DNA of 64,000 bases from JAICLK01 sp963742655 (GCA_963742655.1 CAVUMM010000006.1:62001-126000); one strand, 5' to 3'. Positions 8,179 through 16,614 are shown, counted from the first letter of the stretch. Made by a program: numbers and translations. Notes: generated from the letters alone by a model not told the origin.

Positions 8179-8973
8179 ATGCGCAGATTATCCCGGCACA
8201 ATCATTACAGGGTTACTGTTCCCGCGGCAGTTTTAGCTGTCGCTGTTGGCCTCACCGCATGTGGCGGCTCTAGTACGGGCGCTAAAGCCCCTAATCGGAC
8301 GGGCAACGTTGGGTACGACGTCTCTTATCCTCAATGCGGGCAGATACTGCCGGATCACCCCGCTTTCGCTATAGTCGGTGTCAACGGTACGCTGGCAAAT
8401 AATTTTAACCCGTGTTTAAGGTCGGAAACAAAGTGGGCCAAAGGCTCGTCTGGCAATACCTCGGTTCCAAAAGTATCATTTTACGTGCACATTGCCGACC
8501 CGGGAAATCAGGTGGCCGATTGGCCGAAATCCGGCAGTACGCCCGATGGTAAATGCGACGGAGGCAACACCAAAGCTTGCGCGTACAAATACGGAGAAAC
8601 TTTGGCGCAGGCTGACGTGGCTCGACTTGGCGAATTGGGCGTCCGCGGTGCCAGAATATACCTCGACGCGGAGAAAGGCTTTTCATACGGACCGTCCGCC
8701 CGCAATGATGCCGTTATGCTGGGAATGCTTTCAGTCATAACTTCAGCCGGATATGAAGCGGGAGTGTATACGCAATATTCCGAATGGCGACAGATTGCCG
8801 GCGATGCCCCGCCCCATACACTGGAAAATTTACCGGTTTGGGTTCTGGGCGCAACTACCCCAAAAGAAGCGCTTCATAATTGTGATCAAACCGGTTTTAC
8901 CGGAACAATAATTGTCGCCCAATCTTCCGGAGATCCAAGCAATACGATAGACCGGGATTATGCCTGTGCGTAA
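8179..8973 (+). CDS. Secreted lipoprotein with GH25-like/DUF1906-type fold
   Basis: The start at 8179 follows a GGGGG ribosome site; an upstream TTG start at 8158 is less likely. The N-terminus is a lipoprotein signal with lipobox LTAC. The mature part begins GYDVSYPQC and contains FAIVGVNG, FYVHIADPG, a strand-helix with YLDAEKG, and AGVYTQYSEW. This order resembles the TIM-barrel of GH25 lysozyme-like and DUF1906 proteins, where an Asp starts the first strand and Asp-x-Glu sits in the middle (here DAE). Cell-wall cleavage is therefore possible but not shown. It could act on the cell's own wall or that of a host. Confidence 0.65.
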   Translation: MRRLSRHNHYRVTVPAAVLAVAVGLTACGGSSTGAKAPNRTGNVGYDVSYPQCGQILPDHPAFAIVGVNGTLANNFNPCLRSETKWAKGSSGNTSVPKVSFYVHIADPGNQVADWPKSGSTPDGKCDGGNTKACAYKYGETLAQADVARLGELGVRGARIYLDAEKGFSYGPSARNDAVMLGMLSVITSAGYEAGVYTQYSEWRQIAGDAPPHTLENLPVWVLGATTPKEALHNCDQTGFTGTIIVAQSSGDPSNTIDRDYACA

Positions 8974-8996
8974 ACCGCGCCTGTTATTCTAAAAAG

Positions 8997-9682
8997 ATGA
9001 TTAACGTTCACATGCTGCGCGTTTTTGCCGACACGCAGGGTAATTCCGGCGATCGTGCCAGCGTTATTGTTGACGAGGGCAAGAAGTTACCTGATTCTCG
9101 GCGCCAAGATACTTGCCCGAAAACTCGGTACAGGCGAAACGGTATTTCATCAACGACCTCGACAAGCCCAGCATAAGCGTGATGCATCCGCAGGGCGAAA
9201 TTAAATTCGCCGGCGTAGTCGTGCTCGGTACAAGCGGGCTGTTAACGAAACTGCGCGGCAAACCTACGACAGAAATGCATGCACTGGGCGGTGCTATAAA
9301 GACTTGGCAAGATGCCGATGTGACTTGGGCGTGTGCAAGTCTTAAAACCATGCCGCCATGGAACTTCAAGCAATTACGAAAACCCGCCGATATCGAGCGT
9401 CTCAAGGTTGAAGATTTTTCGAGAATCGAACACACGATGGCCTGGGCTTGGATTGATGAAGCCGAAGGTTTAATTCGCGCACGGACATTCGCTAAAGATT
9501 GGGAAATACCCGAAGCGCAAGGAAACGGTTCAGGCGCGATGCTGCTGTCTGCGCGGCTTGGCCGCAAGATAGAAATCCGTCACGGCAAAGGTGCGATCAT
9601 TTTTGCGCAGCCTGCGCCTCATGGCTGCGCAGATATTGGCGGCCGTGTGAACGAGGAAGCGCCAAAATCGGTTAGCGATTAA
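8997..9682 (+). pseudogene. PhzF-family isomerase-like gene, two frameshifts
   Basis: Three reading frames must be joined to give a PhzF-like protein. Frame one from ATG 8997 gives MLRVFADTQGNSGDRASVIV. A second frame near 9103 gives AKILARKLGTGETVF. A third from about 9160 gives PSISVMHPQGEIKFAG to the end, including RLGRKIEIRHGKG and a C-terminal ADIGGRV motif. The joins need an extra base near 9104 and another near 9157. The family normally has FAGHATLGTA; here it is FAGVVVLGTS. So the gene is either decayed or carries assembly errors. An intact 189-aa frame from TTG 9113 exists but starts inside the family fold. Confidence 0.7.
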
Positions 9683-9728
9683 CAAGCTTTGGCCCATATA
9701 TCGTGCAGGTGTCAGGCGCGATGCAGTT

Positions 9729-10397
9729 TTATGAACCCATTGATGCGACATATTCTTTGGCTAGCGCCGTATACGCGTCGAGCGTATATGCTCGCAGATC
9801 CATATCTAAATCAAGATGGTCTTTCGGCTCTGCGACTCCAACGATACTTACTTGGCCCACCGCCCTGCTGATAGTTTCTGCTTGCATGCGAGGTTCGTAT
9901 ATTCCGGGTGTGCCGATGTAATATTTGTCGGGATGGGCAATATTCGTTGACCTGTTTTGTGGCGGATAATCGAATGAAAGTACCGCTGCGTCAACGGACG
10001 TGGCGCCAATTCGCCGAACCGGCTGGACGAGCCGGCTCATTCCAACACCTTCGCGGTGGTATTCCGTGACAACCAGAACATTTTCTCCACGAATGTTAAG
10101 GTCGGGCTTTCTCAGCCGATTCCATACAGCCATCTGTTGATTCGGATGGCTGCGAACACTCCGTGAGTTCGCGATGCTGACCTGTGACGGCACATCGGTA
10201 TATTCACCCTCACTGAGTTGCACGGTTTCGCATAAAAAATGCGCCAGGAAAAAGCTATCGCACGAATCGATCACCCAACACCCCCATCGTCTTTGCGGCG
10301 CGGCAGCCAGAATTTGACCGGCAAGGCTGAAGAGGTTTTCCTTGTCCGCGTTTATGTCGTAAGCGATAGTTTCTCGGGTTTCTTGGGAAATTGCCAT
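9729..10397 (-). CDS. Phosphoribosyltransferase-like protein, degenerate PRPP loop
   Basis: About 222 aa. The stretch ENVLVVTEYHREGVGMSRL followed by VRRIGATSVDAAVLSFD has the layout of the type I phosphoribosyltransferase PRPP loop (VLVVDD-x3-TG-x-T then a helix ending in GA). The two acidic residues are replaced by T-E and the TG-T by EGVGM. It may be a regulatory or inactive homologue. The start chosen (MAISQE) follows an AATAAT box; ATG 10448 overlaps a TATAAT box and is less likely. The gene lies directly downstream of the relic dinB end, so it may be dinB's ancestral neighbour. Confidence 0.5.
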   Translation of the reverse strand: MAISQETRETIAYDINADKENLFSLAGQILAAAPQRRWGCWVIDSCDSFFLAHFLCETVQLSEGEYTDVPSQVSIANSRSVRSHPNQQMAVWNRLRKPDLNIRGENVLVVTEYHREGVGMSRLVQPVRRIGATSVDAAVLSFDYPPQNRSTNIAHPDKYYIGTPGIYEPRMQAETISRAVGQVSIVGVAEPKDHLDLDMDLRAYTLDAYTALAKEYVASMGS

Positions 10398-10516
10398 TTG
10401 GATATTATTCTTTCGTACTGCCGGGATAGCGCCACATAATAAAATCATTATACAATAGTTTGTTGTATATTACGAATATCTCTAGAATACAAAGTCAGTT
10501 TATCCTGCGTTCACGT

Positions 10517-10630
10517 CTATATATCCTGGACGCTGCCGAACGGGACTCGCTTGGTTATCGCATCTTTCATGATGGCCATGGCAGCTTTAATGGAACTTTC
10601 TGAATTAATTCGTTTACTGGCCGTAATCCG
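10517..10630 (-). pseudogene. Relic copy of the dinB 3' end
   Basis: Read on the minus strand the frame gives ASKRIN..., then MAIMKDAITKRVPFGSVQDI and a TAG stop. The functional DinB ends ASDKIN...MANMQDVIIKRVPFGSVRDI. The last 20 residues match at 15 positions, with a gap further in. No start codon or polymerase core belongs to it. The WhiB-like gene and its 227-aa neighbour lie between this relic and the intact dinB terminus at 13491. Confidence 0.8.
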
Positions 10631-10650
10631 TATTGCACCGGTTGGTTCGT

Positions 10651-11334
10651 TTAAGCGGCTTCGGCTGATAAAGTTTCTACCGCAACCGGCGAGTAGTAAA
10701 TATCGAGTAATCCGCCGCCGTTCCTGGCCAGTTGCCTGTCATCGTTAGAAAGTGTAGCCTTCCTTAAAACTTCTGCGACACCCTGCTCAGTTGTCATTAA
10801 ATGACCCCTCAAATCTCTGCGGGCAATCCAACCCTGATTCGGCGCATTGACATAGCTTTTATTGGTAAATCTGGCTGCCGCCGTAGTCTCAAACGCGTAC
10901 ACTCCGCCATTGTACAGCCAAAGCTGGCTAGGCCTGAATTCTGTCGCAGCGATTCTGCCGATAGCCGCTGCCGTGGCATTAATCCGTTTTCTGGCATCAA
11001 TCCAGCCTTCCCAACCGGGTAATCTCGCTACGACTTCTTCAGTTACGAATCGTGCCAAGCTAGTGGTCTTTGGCAACAAGTTCGCAAGTGTAAGTTCCAG
11101 GTCGCCTTGGCGCAAAGGATAGTTCAAGTTCATAAGCTGCGCGGCGGCGGCTCTATGACGGTCACTGAGTTGCGGATGGTAAAACTGCTCAGACAGGCTT
11201 ATGCGGAAATCCTCCAACGAACTGCCGAGAATTACAAGATTACCATTTGCGAGTGCGGAAAATACCGCTTTAGCCCCATTCGACCTTATTGATGGCGGAT
11301 ACGATGAATTTATCACGTCGGATATCCAGCCCAT
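10651..11334 (-). CDS. Hypothetical protein, 227 aa, downstream of WhiB-like gene
   Basis: I do not recognise a family. The protein is soluble-looking, with an Ala/Arg-rich helical centre and no signal or membrane segment. Its ATG lies inside the last codons of the preceding WhiB-like gene (22-base overlap), so the two are translationally coupled and probably work together. The stop is about 20 bases before the relic dinB terminus. Together with the WhiB-like gene it forms the cargo inserted behind dinB. The residue pattern does not point to a catalytic motif. Confidence 0.7.
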   Translation of the reverse strand: MGWISDVINSSYPPSIRSNGAKAVFSALANGNLVILGSSLEDFRISLSEQFYHPQLSDRHRAAAAQLMNLNYPLRQGDLELTLANLLPKTTSLARFVTEEVVARLPGWEGWIDARKRINATAAAIGRIAATEFRPSQLWLYNGGVYAFETTAAARFTNKSYVNAPNQGWIARRDLRGHLMTTEQGVAEVLRKATLSNDDRQLARNGGGLLDIYYSPVAVETLSAEAA

Positions 11335-13352
11335 TTATCTGCCGGAAGACCTATGCCGAATCTTCTGAAATCCCTATCGGCATGCGTCATGGAGACCGTC
11401 TGTTGGCCGACTACAGAGACCAGGCGCGAATTCCGTTCTTTTCTGGTAATTACCGCCGTTTCCGCTGCGGGATTAGCCAATATGAGTGCGATGAGATCCT
11501 GCCTGATAGTGGAAAAAGGAACCGTTCCGCCGGCGCCAGCCGCAACCAGGTCGGTAGCCTGCTCAATTATCGGCTGCCAATGGGTTGACAGCTCATCGAC
11601 CGGGATTCCGGTATAATTACTTACCTGTTCGTCGGTAAACTGCCTGCCGTAAATCAGCATATCCAGGCCGTATAAATGAGCCAGGAGGACTCTGTTCTGC
11701 GAGTTCTGTGCGGACAGTCCGCCCAAAGCACTTGAAAAAGTAACGTATTGCCGGGTCCTGGGGTCGTTTATACCGTCAATATCGATATGAACTGACGGAT
11801 CTTGCAAATCACTCAACTCGGATATCGCGTATCCGAGAAATCCTGCCGATAGCAAAGAACGTAAGTTTTCAGCTGCCGGTTCTATATTTTCAATAGGAAA
11901 AAGTGTCGTGACCCGGTTTATCGCCCAATACGGCACGCCTACTCTTGCATGCTCCTCGAGGCGTTTATCCCCGGCGTCAAAGCGCTGTTTCAGGATTTTC
12001 AACCGGTGGGCCCTGACGATATCTTCGTAAGAATCGACGTCGCCCCTTAGGGCATGCTGCCTCAGGAAAGATTCGGGAATTTTCCCGAAGGCGGCGTTAT
12101 CTCCTTCGATCGCCCAGCTTCGCCACCGTATCATTCGGCCTATATAATCAGATAGTTCGTGGTGCGCCCGCGTAGGAAAGCCTCTTGCAAAGTGGTTTAT
12201 CACGCCGGGAGTAACATCCGGATGATCGCCGAAATCCCTATCCAAAGCTGCGGCACGCCGACCGACCGGAGTCCTGGTGCTGTATACGGCTGCGGCTTTT
12301 CCTGCCCGTGGCCTGGATGCAGCTCCGGCTCTTTTTCTAATATGAGCTGATCTTGGGGACGGATTGCCGATGTTTCCCGCGGTAATGCTGCCAATATCCA
12401 GATCGGGAGATAATGCCAGCCGTTTGATGGTATGTTCGTCGAGTATACCTTTGTCCCGTAGCTGCTGAAGCCTGGCGGAAAATCCGACCAAGGCGGTAGC
12501 CGGGTCTATGGAATTTGAACCGATGACCTGCAAAATTATAGCTTTGTTGGCGGTATCGCCGTATTTATCCATTAGTCGGTCCAGATATCCGACACTGTGG
12601 TAAATTGCCAGATGTCCCGGATTCGGAAATCCCATTCTCTTAATTTCGCAGACTTCCTGCAGGTACAGCGCAACTGTGTCCAGATTAATCTGGTAATCAT
12701 GGGTCTGCGGATTAAACCGAGGATTATCAGCACCGGGTTTAGAGGATTTGATCCCTTTGGAGAAGTTGGCGAAATCAGCTTGCTGGCACGACGTAAGTAC
12801 TATATACCGCATGGCTTTTTCCTGTTCGGTATCACTCAGCAGGCTGCTAAATTCTGTTAGTAGTTCTTCATTATCTGTGGCCAGCATGTCTGTATAGTTT
12901 GCCGCGATAATTTTCGCATTATCCGGTGCGCGGCTGACTATCTTTAACTGATCCGCTCTGGCGCCTTGCCGGATGAATTTAAGTCTCTCTGATGGCTCGA
13001 CCGGTAATCGTGACAAATCCCACTTCAGCGTCGGTATGCCAAGGTCAACAACCCGTGCCGGTTGCTCACGGCGGTCAATCCTGGCGGCGCCCACAACCGG
13101 ATGCTGGCCGCCGCTGGCCCATATCAGATCTCCAATTTGCGCTCGTTGTTCCTTGTCTTGGCAATATGGTAATTGATCGCAGGAAAGACATGCTTCAACC
13201 GCCTCGGCGACCAAGGCATCATACGTATGCCCGGTGTCTAAAAACTCAAATGTCTCAGCAGCTGTCGGAACTATCATACCGTCAGCCCCGGGGACCGGTG
13301 GCTTACATCCACCGAATGGTATAAAGCCTCTTATTGCCTCTTCAGTTGCCAT
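11313..13352 (-). CDS. Large protein with N-terminal WhiB-like Fe-S domain
   Basis: 679 aa. Near the N-terminus, Cys16 (in FGGCKPP) is followed by CLSCDQLPYC (residues 54-63), giving C...C-x2-C-x5-C, and then GDLIWASGG. This is the arrangement of WhiB proteins, in which four cysteines hold a [4Fe-4S] cluster ahead of a G-I/V-W-G-G turn. The first spacing (about 37 residues) is longer than usual. The remaining 600 residues are largely helical with no family I recognise. A stretch near residue 590 (DEQVSNYTGIPVDELSTHW) resembles a helix-turn-helix. WhiB domains are otherwise typical of Actinobacteria and their phages. A role as redox- or NO-responsive regulator is inference. It forms an operon with the overlapping 227-aa gene. 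Confidence 0.6.
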   Translation of the reverse strand: MATEEAIRGFIPFGGCKPPVPGADGMIVPTAAETFEFLDTGHTYDALVAEAVEACLSCDQLPYCQDKEQRAQIGDLIWASGGQHPVVGAARIDRREQPARVVDLGIPTLKWDLSRLPVEPSERLKFIRQGARADQLKIVSRAPDNAKIIAANYTDMLATDNEELLTEFSSLLSDTEQEKAMRYIVLTSCQQADFANFSKGIKSSKPGADNPRFNPQTHDYQINLDTVALYLQEVCEIKRMGFPNPGHLAIYHSVGYLDRLMDKYGDTANKAIILQVIGSNSIDPATALVGFSARLQQLRDKGILDEHTIKRLALSPDLDIGSITAGNIGNPSPRSAHIRKRAGAASRPRAGKAAAVYSTRTPVGRRAAALDRDFGDHPDVTPGVINHFARGFPTRAHHELSDYIGRMIRWRSWAIEGDNAAFGKIPESFLRQHALRGDVDSYEDIVRAHRLKILKQRFDAGDKRLEEHARVGVPYWAINRVTTLFPIENIEPAAENLRSLLSAGFLGYAISELSDLQDPSVHIDIDGINDPRTRQYVTFSSALGGLSAQNSQNRVLLAHLYGLDMLIYGRQFTDEQVSNYTGIPVDELSTHWQPIIEQATDLVAAGAGGTVPFSTIRQDLIALILANPAAETAVITRKERNSRLVSVVGQQTVSMTHADRDFRRFGIGLPADKWAGYPT

Positions 13353-13490
13353 AGTTCGAAAAACTGTTTTTCTAATCTGCTATTAAGCAAGTTATCGAGA
13401 TATATTACAATAATGACACGGAGAGTAAAGAATTGGCAAGTTACTTATAAATTTGTAAATTTTGTATATCAGGTAACGCTGCGCAATATT

Positions 13491-14726
13491 CTAAATATCC
13501 CTAACGCTGCCGAACGGGACGCGTTTTATTATTACGTCCTGCATGTTGGCCATGCTGGCCGGAGTTACCGTGAACTCGCCATAGCGATCGTTGATCTTGT
13601 CTGATGCCTGGGCTATGGACCGCGAGTCAAGGCGGGTGCCGTCGAACAGGCCCAGCTGTATCGGGCTGGCTTTGACGATGTCGTAGGCGGCGATGTTGAT
13701 GTGCGTGACTTTGGCATGGATGTCGACCTGGCGGAACAGGCGCATGACGCACAGGTAGATGTCCTGGGTGGCGTACAGCAGCGATTTGGCGCGGCGGCTT
13801 TTGCCCCACCAGGTGCCGTCTTCGAAACCGATGCCGAGGAATACGCCCTGGGCGCAGTAATCGTGCTTGCGCAGGCGGCGGCCGGTTTTTTCGCACAGTT
13901 TCATGATCAGGCGGCAGATTTCTTCGGGGTCGGACGTCTTGTTGCCTACGGAGTAATCGTTGCCGAAACTTTTCATGCCGAACCGCGCGGCGTCGACCTC
14001 GTAGCCGCGCAGGCGCAGGTACCAGTAATAGCCCAGCACGCTTTTGAAGACTTCGCGCTTGAGTTTGGGCATCGGCGCGTCCAGAAAGTCCAGCGGCGTG
14101 AAGATGTGCGCCAGATTCAGCCGGGCCTTGAACCGGTAATTGATCCCTGGTAAATCGATTAAGTCCAGCTGGCCGTACAGGCTGTAGATATCCTGCGCGG
14201 TAATCACGTTCATGCCGTCGGGCTTATCCAGGCCGGCCGCGACCTTGGCCAGGAAGCGGTTGGGCGCGATGCCGATGTTGACGGTGACGTATTCGCCGAG
14301 CGATTCTTTGATTTCCCGCTTGATCTGCCGGCCCACTTCGCTCAAGCTCCTGCCCTGCCGCACCGCCGGCGAGCCGCTGAAGTCGATCTGGAATTCATCG
14401 ATGGATTTAGGTATGACCGCGTCGGTGTAGCGCTCCAGCACGGCGCGGAACCGCCGGTGGGCGTCGAAGTACTTCTCCGGATCCGGCGTGAGGATGATGA
14501 TGTCTTTGGCGATTTCGCGCGCGTCGCGCACCCGCATCAGGTTGATGCCGAGCCGCTTGGCCTCGTACGACGACGCGATGATAAACCCGCCCGGCGAATC
14601 ATAGGCAGCCACGCCAACAGGTTTGCGCCGGAGCAGCGGATTAGCTTGCTGCTCCACAATCGCGTAGCACGAATTCAAATCAATATGCATGATGAGCGGC
14701 TTGGCGTCGTTCAGCTTCACGTCCAT
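13491..14726 (-). CDS. dinB: Y-family DNA polymerase (DinB/Pol IV-like)
   Basis: Translesion polymerase, 411 aa. The catalytic palm shows Asp16 in MHIDLNSCYAIVEQ and the acidic pair in PKSIDEFQID (about residue 110). The fingers motif (residues 40-55) has YDSPGGFIIASSYEAKR, and the thumb helix-hairpin-helix region DLPGINYRF is recognisable. The little-finger domain follows, with a C-terminal end KRVPFGSVRDI. QLGLFD near residue 365 resembles a beta-clamp-binding peptide. Both ends of the gene have diverged partial copies nearby (10517-10630, 15040-15061 and possibly 15409-15421), so the locus appears to have been replaced repeatedly. Confidence 0.93.
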   Translation of the reverse strand: MDVKLNDAKPLIMHIDLNSCYAIVEQQANPLLRRKPVGVAAYDSPGGFIIASSYEAKRLGINLMRVRDAREIAKDIIILTPDPEKYFDAHRRFRAVLERYTDAVIPKSIDEFQIDFSGSPAVRQGRSLSEVGRQIKREIKESLGEYVTVNIGIAPNRFLAKVAAGLDKPDGMNVITAQDIYSLYGQLDLIDLPGINYRFKARLNLAHIFTPLDFLDAPMPKLKREVFKSVLGYYWYLRLRGYEVDAARFGMKSFGNDYSVGNKTSDPEEICRLIMKLCEKTGRRLRKHDYCAQGVFLGIGFEDGTWWGKSRRAKSLLYATQDIYLCVMRLFRQVDIHAKVTHINIAAYDIVKASPIQLGLFDGTRLDSRSIAQASDKINDRYGEFTVTPASMANMQDVIIKRVPFGSVRDI

Positions 14727-14789
14727 GTTGCGCTATCCCATTTATAATTTAAAATATGCTTTAGTTTGTAGGTCCAAGGAGAGCTATCA

Positions 14790-15038
14790 GTGAGCATAAG
14801 TCGTGAAGATTGTCTCAGGCTGGATGTTGAAGTGGCCCAGGCGGCAGGTATCGGACACGGATTATTGACGAAAGCCCGGCGTGTGAATCGGTACCCTACC
14901 GATATCGGCGAAATGACATTGCGCACATGCGTCGGGTGCGCAACTACCTGCTGGCTGGTTGAGTTCGAGGCGGCACCGCCAAAGTATGTCGGCGAAGCCG
15001 AAGAAGGATTGCTGGAAAACTGCGCGATCACCGACTGA
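14790..15038 (+). CDS. Four-cysteine mini-protein, copy 1 (82 aa)
   Basis: Starts with GTG at 14790 after AAGGAGAG (14777-14784). The C-terminal half has RTCVGCATTC, then CAITD at the end, giving C-x2-C-A-x2-C...C. Two downstream genes (15115 and 15475) share this arrangement and the spacing to the last cysteine. Such spacing could bind a metal ion or an Fe-S cluster; no known family fits for certain. It is divergent from dinB, with only 63 bases between the starts, and is followed at once by a relic of the dinB 5' end. Confidence 0.7.
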   Translation: MSISREDCLRLDVEVAQAAGIGHGLLTKARRVNRYPTDIGEMTLRTCVGCATTCWLVEFEAAPPKYVGEAEEGLLENCAITD

Positions 15039-15039
15039 T

Positions 15040-15061
15040 CGTCGTTCAGCCTCACGTCCAT
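15040..15061 (-). pseudogene. Relic copy of the dinB 5' end
   Basis: On the minus strand this reads ATGGACGTGAGGCTGAACGACG and encodes MDVRLND. The functional dinB starts MDVKLND with 21 of 22 bases identical. An AGGAG site precedes the relic ATG. Sequence beyond codon eight is not polymerase. A shorter, weaker match (GTCCATGTTG, 15409-15418) occurs after the second mini-protein. Confidence 0.7.
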
Positions 15062-15114
15062 TGCGGTGCTCCTGATGGCATGCTACGGTTGCTAGAGCGG
15101 AGGTAACGCCGGCT

Positions 15115-15405
15115 ATGGATGAGCAGCTGAAGTTTCCAATCATACAAATCGTAGACGCGAACAAGGGCTGTGTGGCGGAGGAAATCCCAAAGGCATACTA
15201 TCGGCAGAGACCGCTTGCCGGCGATAGCATCGTTACTGAAACCATAGTCACCACGCCTTACGGCTCCGTTGATGTGCGGGCTTGCGGCAAATGCGCGCTT
15301 GATTGCCTGTCGCGTACGTCCATAACGGATGGCAGGACCAATTACTTCAGCGCGCAGGAGCGGCAACGCGTGAAAGACCTGTGTCCCAATCCGTATTTTA
15401 GTTAG
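15115..15405 (+). CDS. Four-cysteine mini-protein, copy 2 (96 aa)
   Basis: ATG at 15115 follows GCGGAGGT (15097-15104). The motif RACGKCALDC is in the same relative position as in copies 1 and 3, with a last cysteine in DLCPNPYFS. The N-terminal half is unlike the other copies apart from being mildly hydrophobic and beta-rich. No membrane segment or signal is present, so the protein is probably cytoplasmic. Each copy has its own ribosome site and no long shared leader, which suggests separately acquired relatives rather than recent tandem duplicates. Confidence 0.7.
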   Translation: MDEQLKFPIIQIVDANKGCVAEEIPKAYYRQRPLAGDSIVTETIVTTPYGSVDVRACGKCALDCLSRTSITDGRTNYFSAQERQRVKDLCPNPYFS

Positions 15406-15474
15406 CGAGTCCATGTTGTGCCCGTCTCACATTGGTGGTAAAGTTTCGCAATATACATAGAGGAGCGATAACGT

Positions 15475-15780
15475 ATGGCCGGACCGGAAGCAGGCCCAGA
15501 ATCAACGGCGGAAGCAGCTGGCGAGTCATTACGGGTAACGTACTGCGTGATAGTCGCTATCCGCGGGGCCCAAGAATGGAATGAGCCGCTCCCGGATTGG
15601 ATAGGTGGAATCGAATCCGAAGCAGTACCCGATAACGCACCTGACGTTGTTGTAAGGGTGCGTCGCTGCGGGGTGTGCGCAGTCCAATGCGTGCTGGCGG
15701 AATACGCAAACGAAGCGCCTTTGTATGCGGCACCGGCTGGCGAACGGACATTCTTACCTGAATGCACAGTCATAGAATAG
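15475..15780 (+). CDS. Four-cysteine mini-protein, copy 3 (101 aa)
   Basis: ATG at 15475 follows GAGGAG (15460-15465). The motif RRCGVCAVQC is followed by a run aligned with copy 1 (VLAEYANEAP against WLVEFEAAPP) and a last cysteine in PECTVIE. An extra cysteine occurs in the N-terminal half (VTYCVIVAI). Its stop abuts the stop of the convergent gene at 15781. Family and function are unknown; metal binding is the simplest guess from the cysteine spacing. Confidence 0.7.
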   Translation: MAGPEAGPESTAEAAGESLRVTYCVIVAIRGAQEWNEPLPDWIGGIESEAVPDNAPDVVVRVRRCGVCAVQCVLAEYANEAPLYAAPAGERTFLPECTVIE

Positions 15781-16047
15781 TTAGCTGGCCTCCCCATCGC
15801 TGACGGCCTCCAACGTCCAATGTAGGTTGCCGCTGTCGAGCCTTAGACGGAACCAAAGAGTGTTTTCCGTGTCTACCAATTCGAATATGTGCTGTTTATC
15901 CTGGCCCTTCATGTAGTTGTGGTAGTAGCCGAGCTTGCCGATGTAGTAATTTTTGTTTTGCCAGCTGATGAGGTACGGCAGCGCCTGCTTGCGCTGCGCG
16001 CTGTAGCTCATCACCACGCTGACCTCTTCGTTAATTTTTTCTCTCAT
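15781..16047 (-). CDS. Hypothetical protein, 88 aa
   Basis: Unrecognised. ATG at 16047 follows AAGGAGAAA, a good ribosome site. The protein is rich in Tyr, Lys and Trp (ISWQNKNYYIGKLGYYHNY), with alternating hydrophobic residues that suggest a small beta-sheet protein. There are no cysteines. It may be cytoplasmic. The short divergent space to 16095 holds promoter-like AT-rich sequence for both directions. Confidence 0.65.
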   Translation of the reverse strand: MREKINEEVSVVMSYSAQRKQALPYLISWQNKNYYIGKLGYYHNYMKGQDKQHIFELVDTENTLWFRLRLDSGNLHWTLEAVSDGEAS

Positions 16048-16094
16048 AGTATTTTCTCCTTGACTGTTTATTAAATAAGTTACAATATTATTGA

Positions 16095-16580
16095 ATGTTA
16101 AAAACTATTGGAACAGAACAAATTGACATTGCTCCGTTAGAGGCGGCTGTAGACGCTGTCGAAGATGGGCTTCGAGTAGAACGGTTTGCCGAATTCGAAC
16201 GCAGAGGTTACAAAACGATAGATGTGGTTGATGGCGCCACGGAGGAAGGCCAGCAACGGGTACTGCGATCAGTAGAGGCTACTTACCGCAGGTTTGGCCA
16301 GTTTGGCCTTCCCGATGTCCGCGTTGTGCCGGTACCGGCGGCAGTGGCGGAGAATCGTGGGTTTGAACCCTCTCCGACGCTCAAAGCCGTGATAGCCTGT
16401 AATCTCAGCACCGCAGCTGCAGCTAACATACCTGCCCCTCACCGCAATAGCGATGGGCCTAGCTTTGTCGCGAATCCGAATGCGCTGCAGGCTGTCGGAA
16501 TGTATAGTGAGCCCATTACTCCCACTATGGCAGCTACTACTGCGCCTTCCGAAGGCCCGCTCCCCTACTGGATGCGATAG
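16095..16580 (+). CDS. Hypothetical protein, 161 aa
   Basis: Unrecognised. A TACAAT box lies eight bases before the ATG, with no ribosome site, so the mRNA is probably leaderless. The N-terminal 75 residues are helical and charged; the C-terminal half is rich in Pro, Ala, Asn and Ser and is probably extended. There is no signal peptide. It lies 34 bases upstream of the SRAP gene on the same strand, but that gene has its own -10 box. Confidence 0.55.
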   Translation: MLKTIGTEQIDIAPLEAAVDAVEDGLRVERFAEFERRGYKTIDVVDGATEEGQQRVLRSVEATYRRFGQFGLPDVRVVPVPAAVAENRGFEPSPTLKAVIACNLSTAAAANIPAPHRNSDGPSFVANPNALQAVGMYSEPITPTMAATTAPSEGPLPYWMR

Positions 16581-16614
16581 CCTAAGTTGCGATAGCGCTC
16601 TATACTATTAAGGT

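Noticed and set aside
185..14726. Integrase-driven insertion at the duplicated gene ends
   Set aside because: No integrase, recombinase or transposase gene is seen at any of the three loci, and the copies are too diverged for a recent site-specific duplication.
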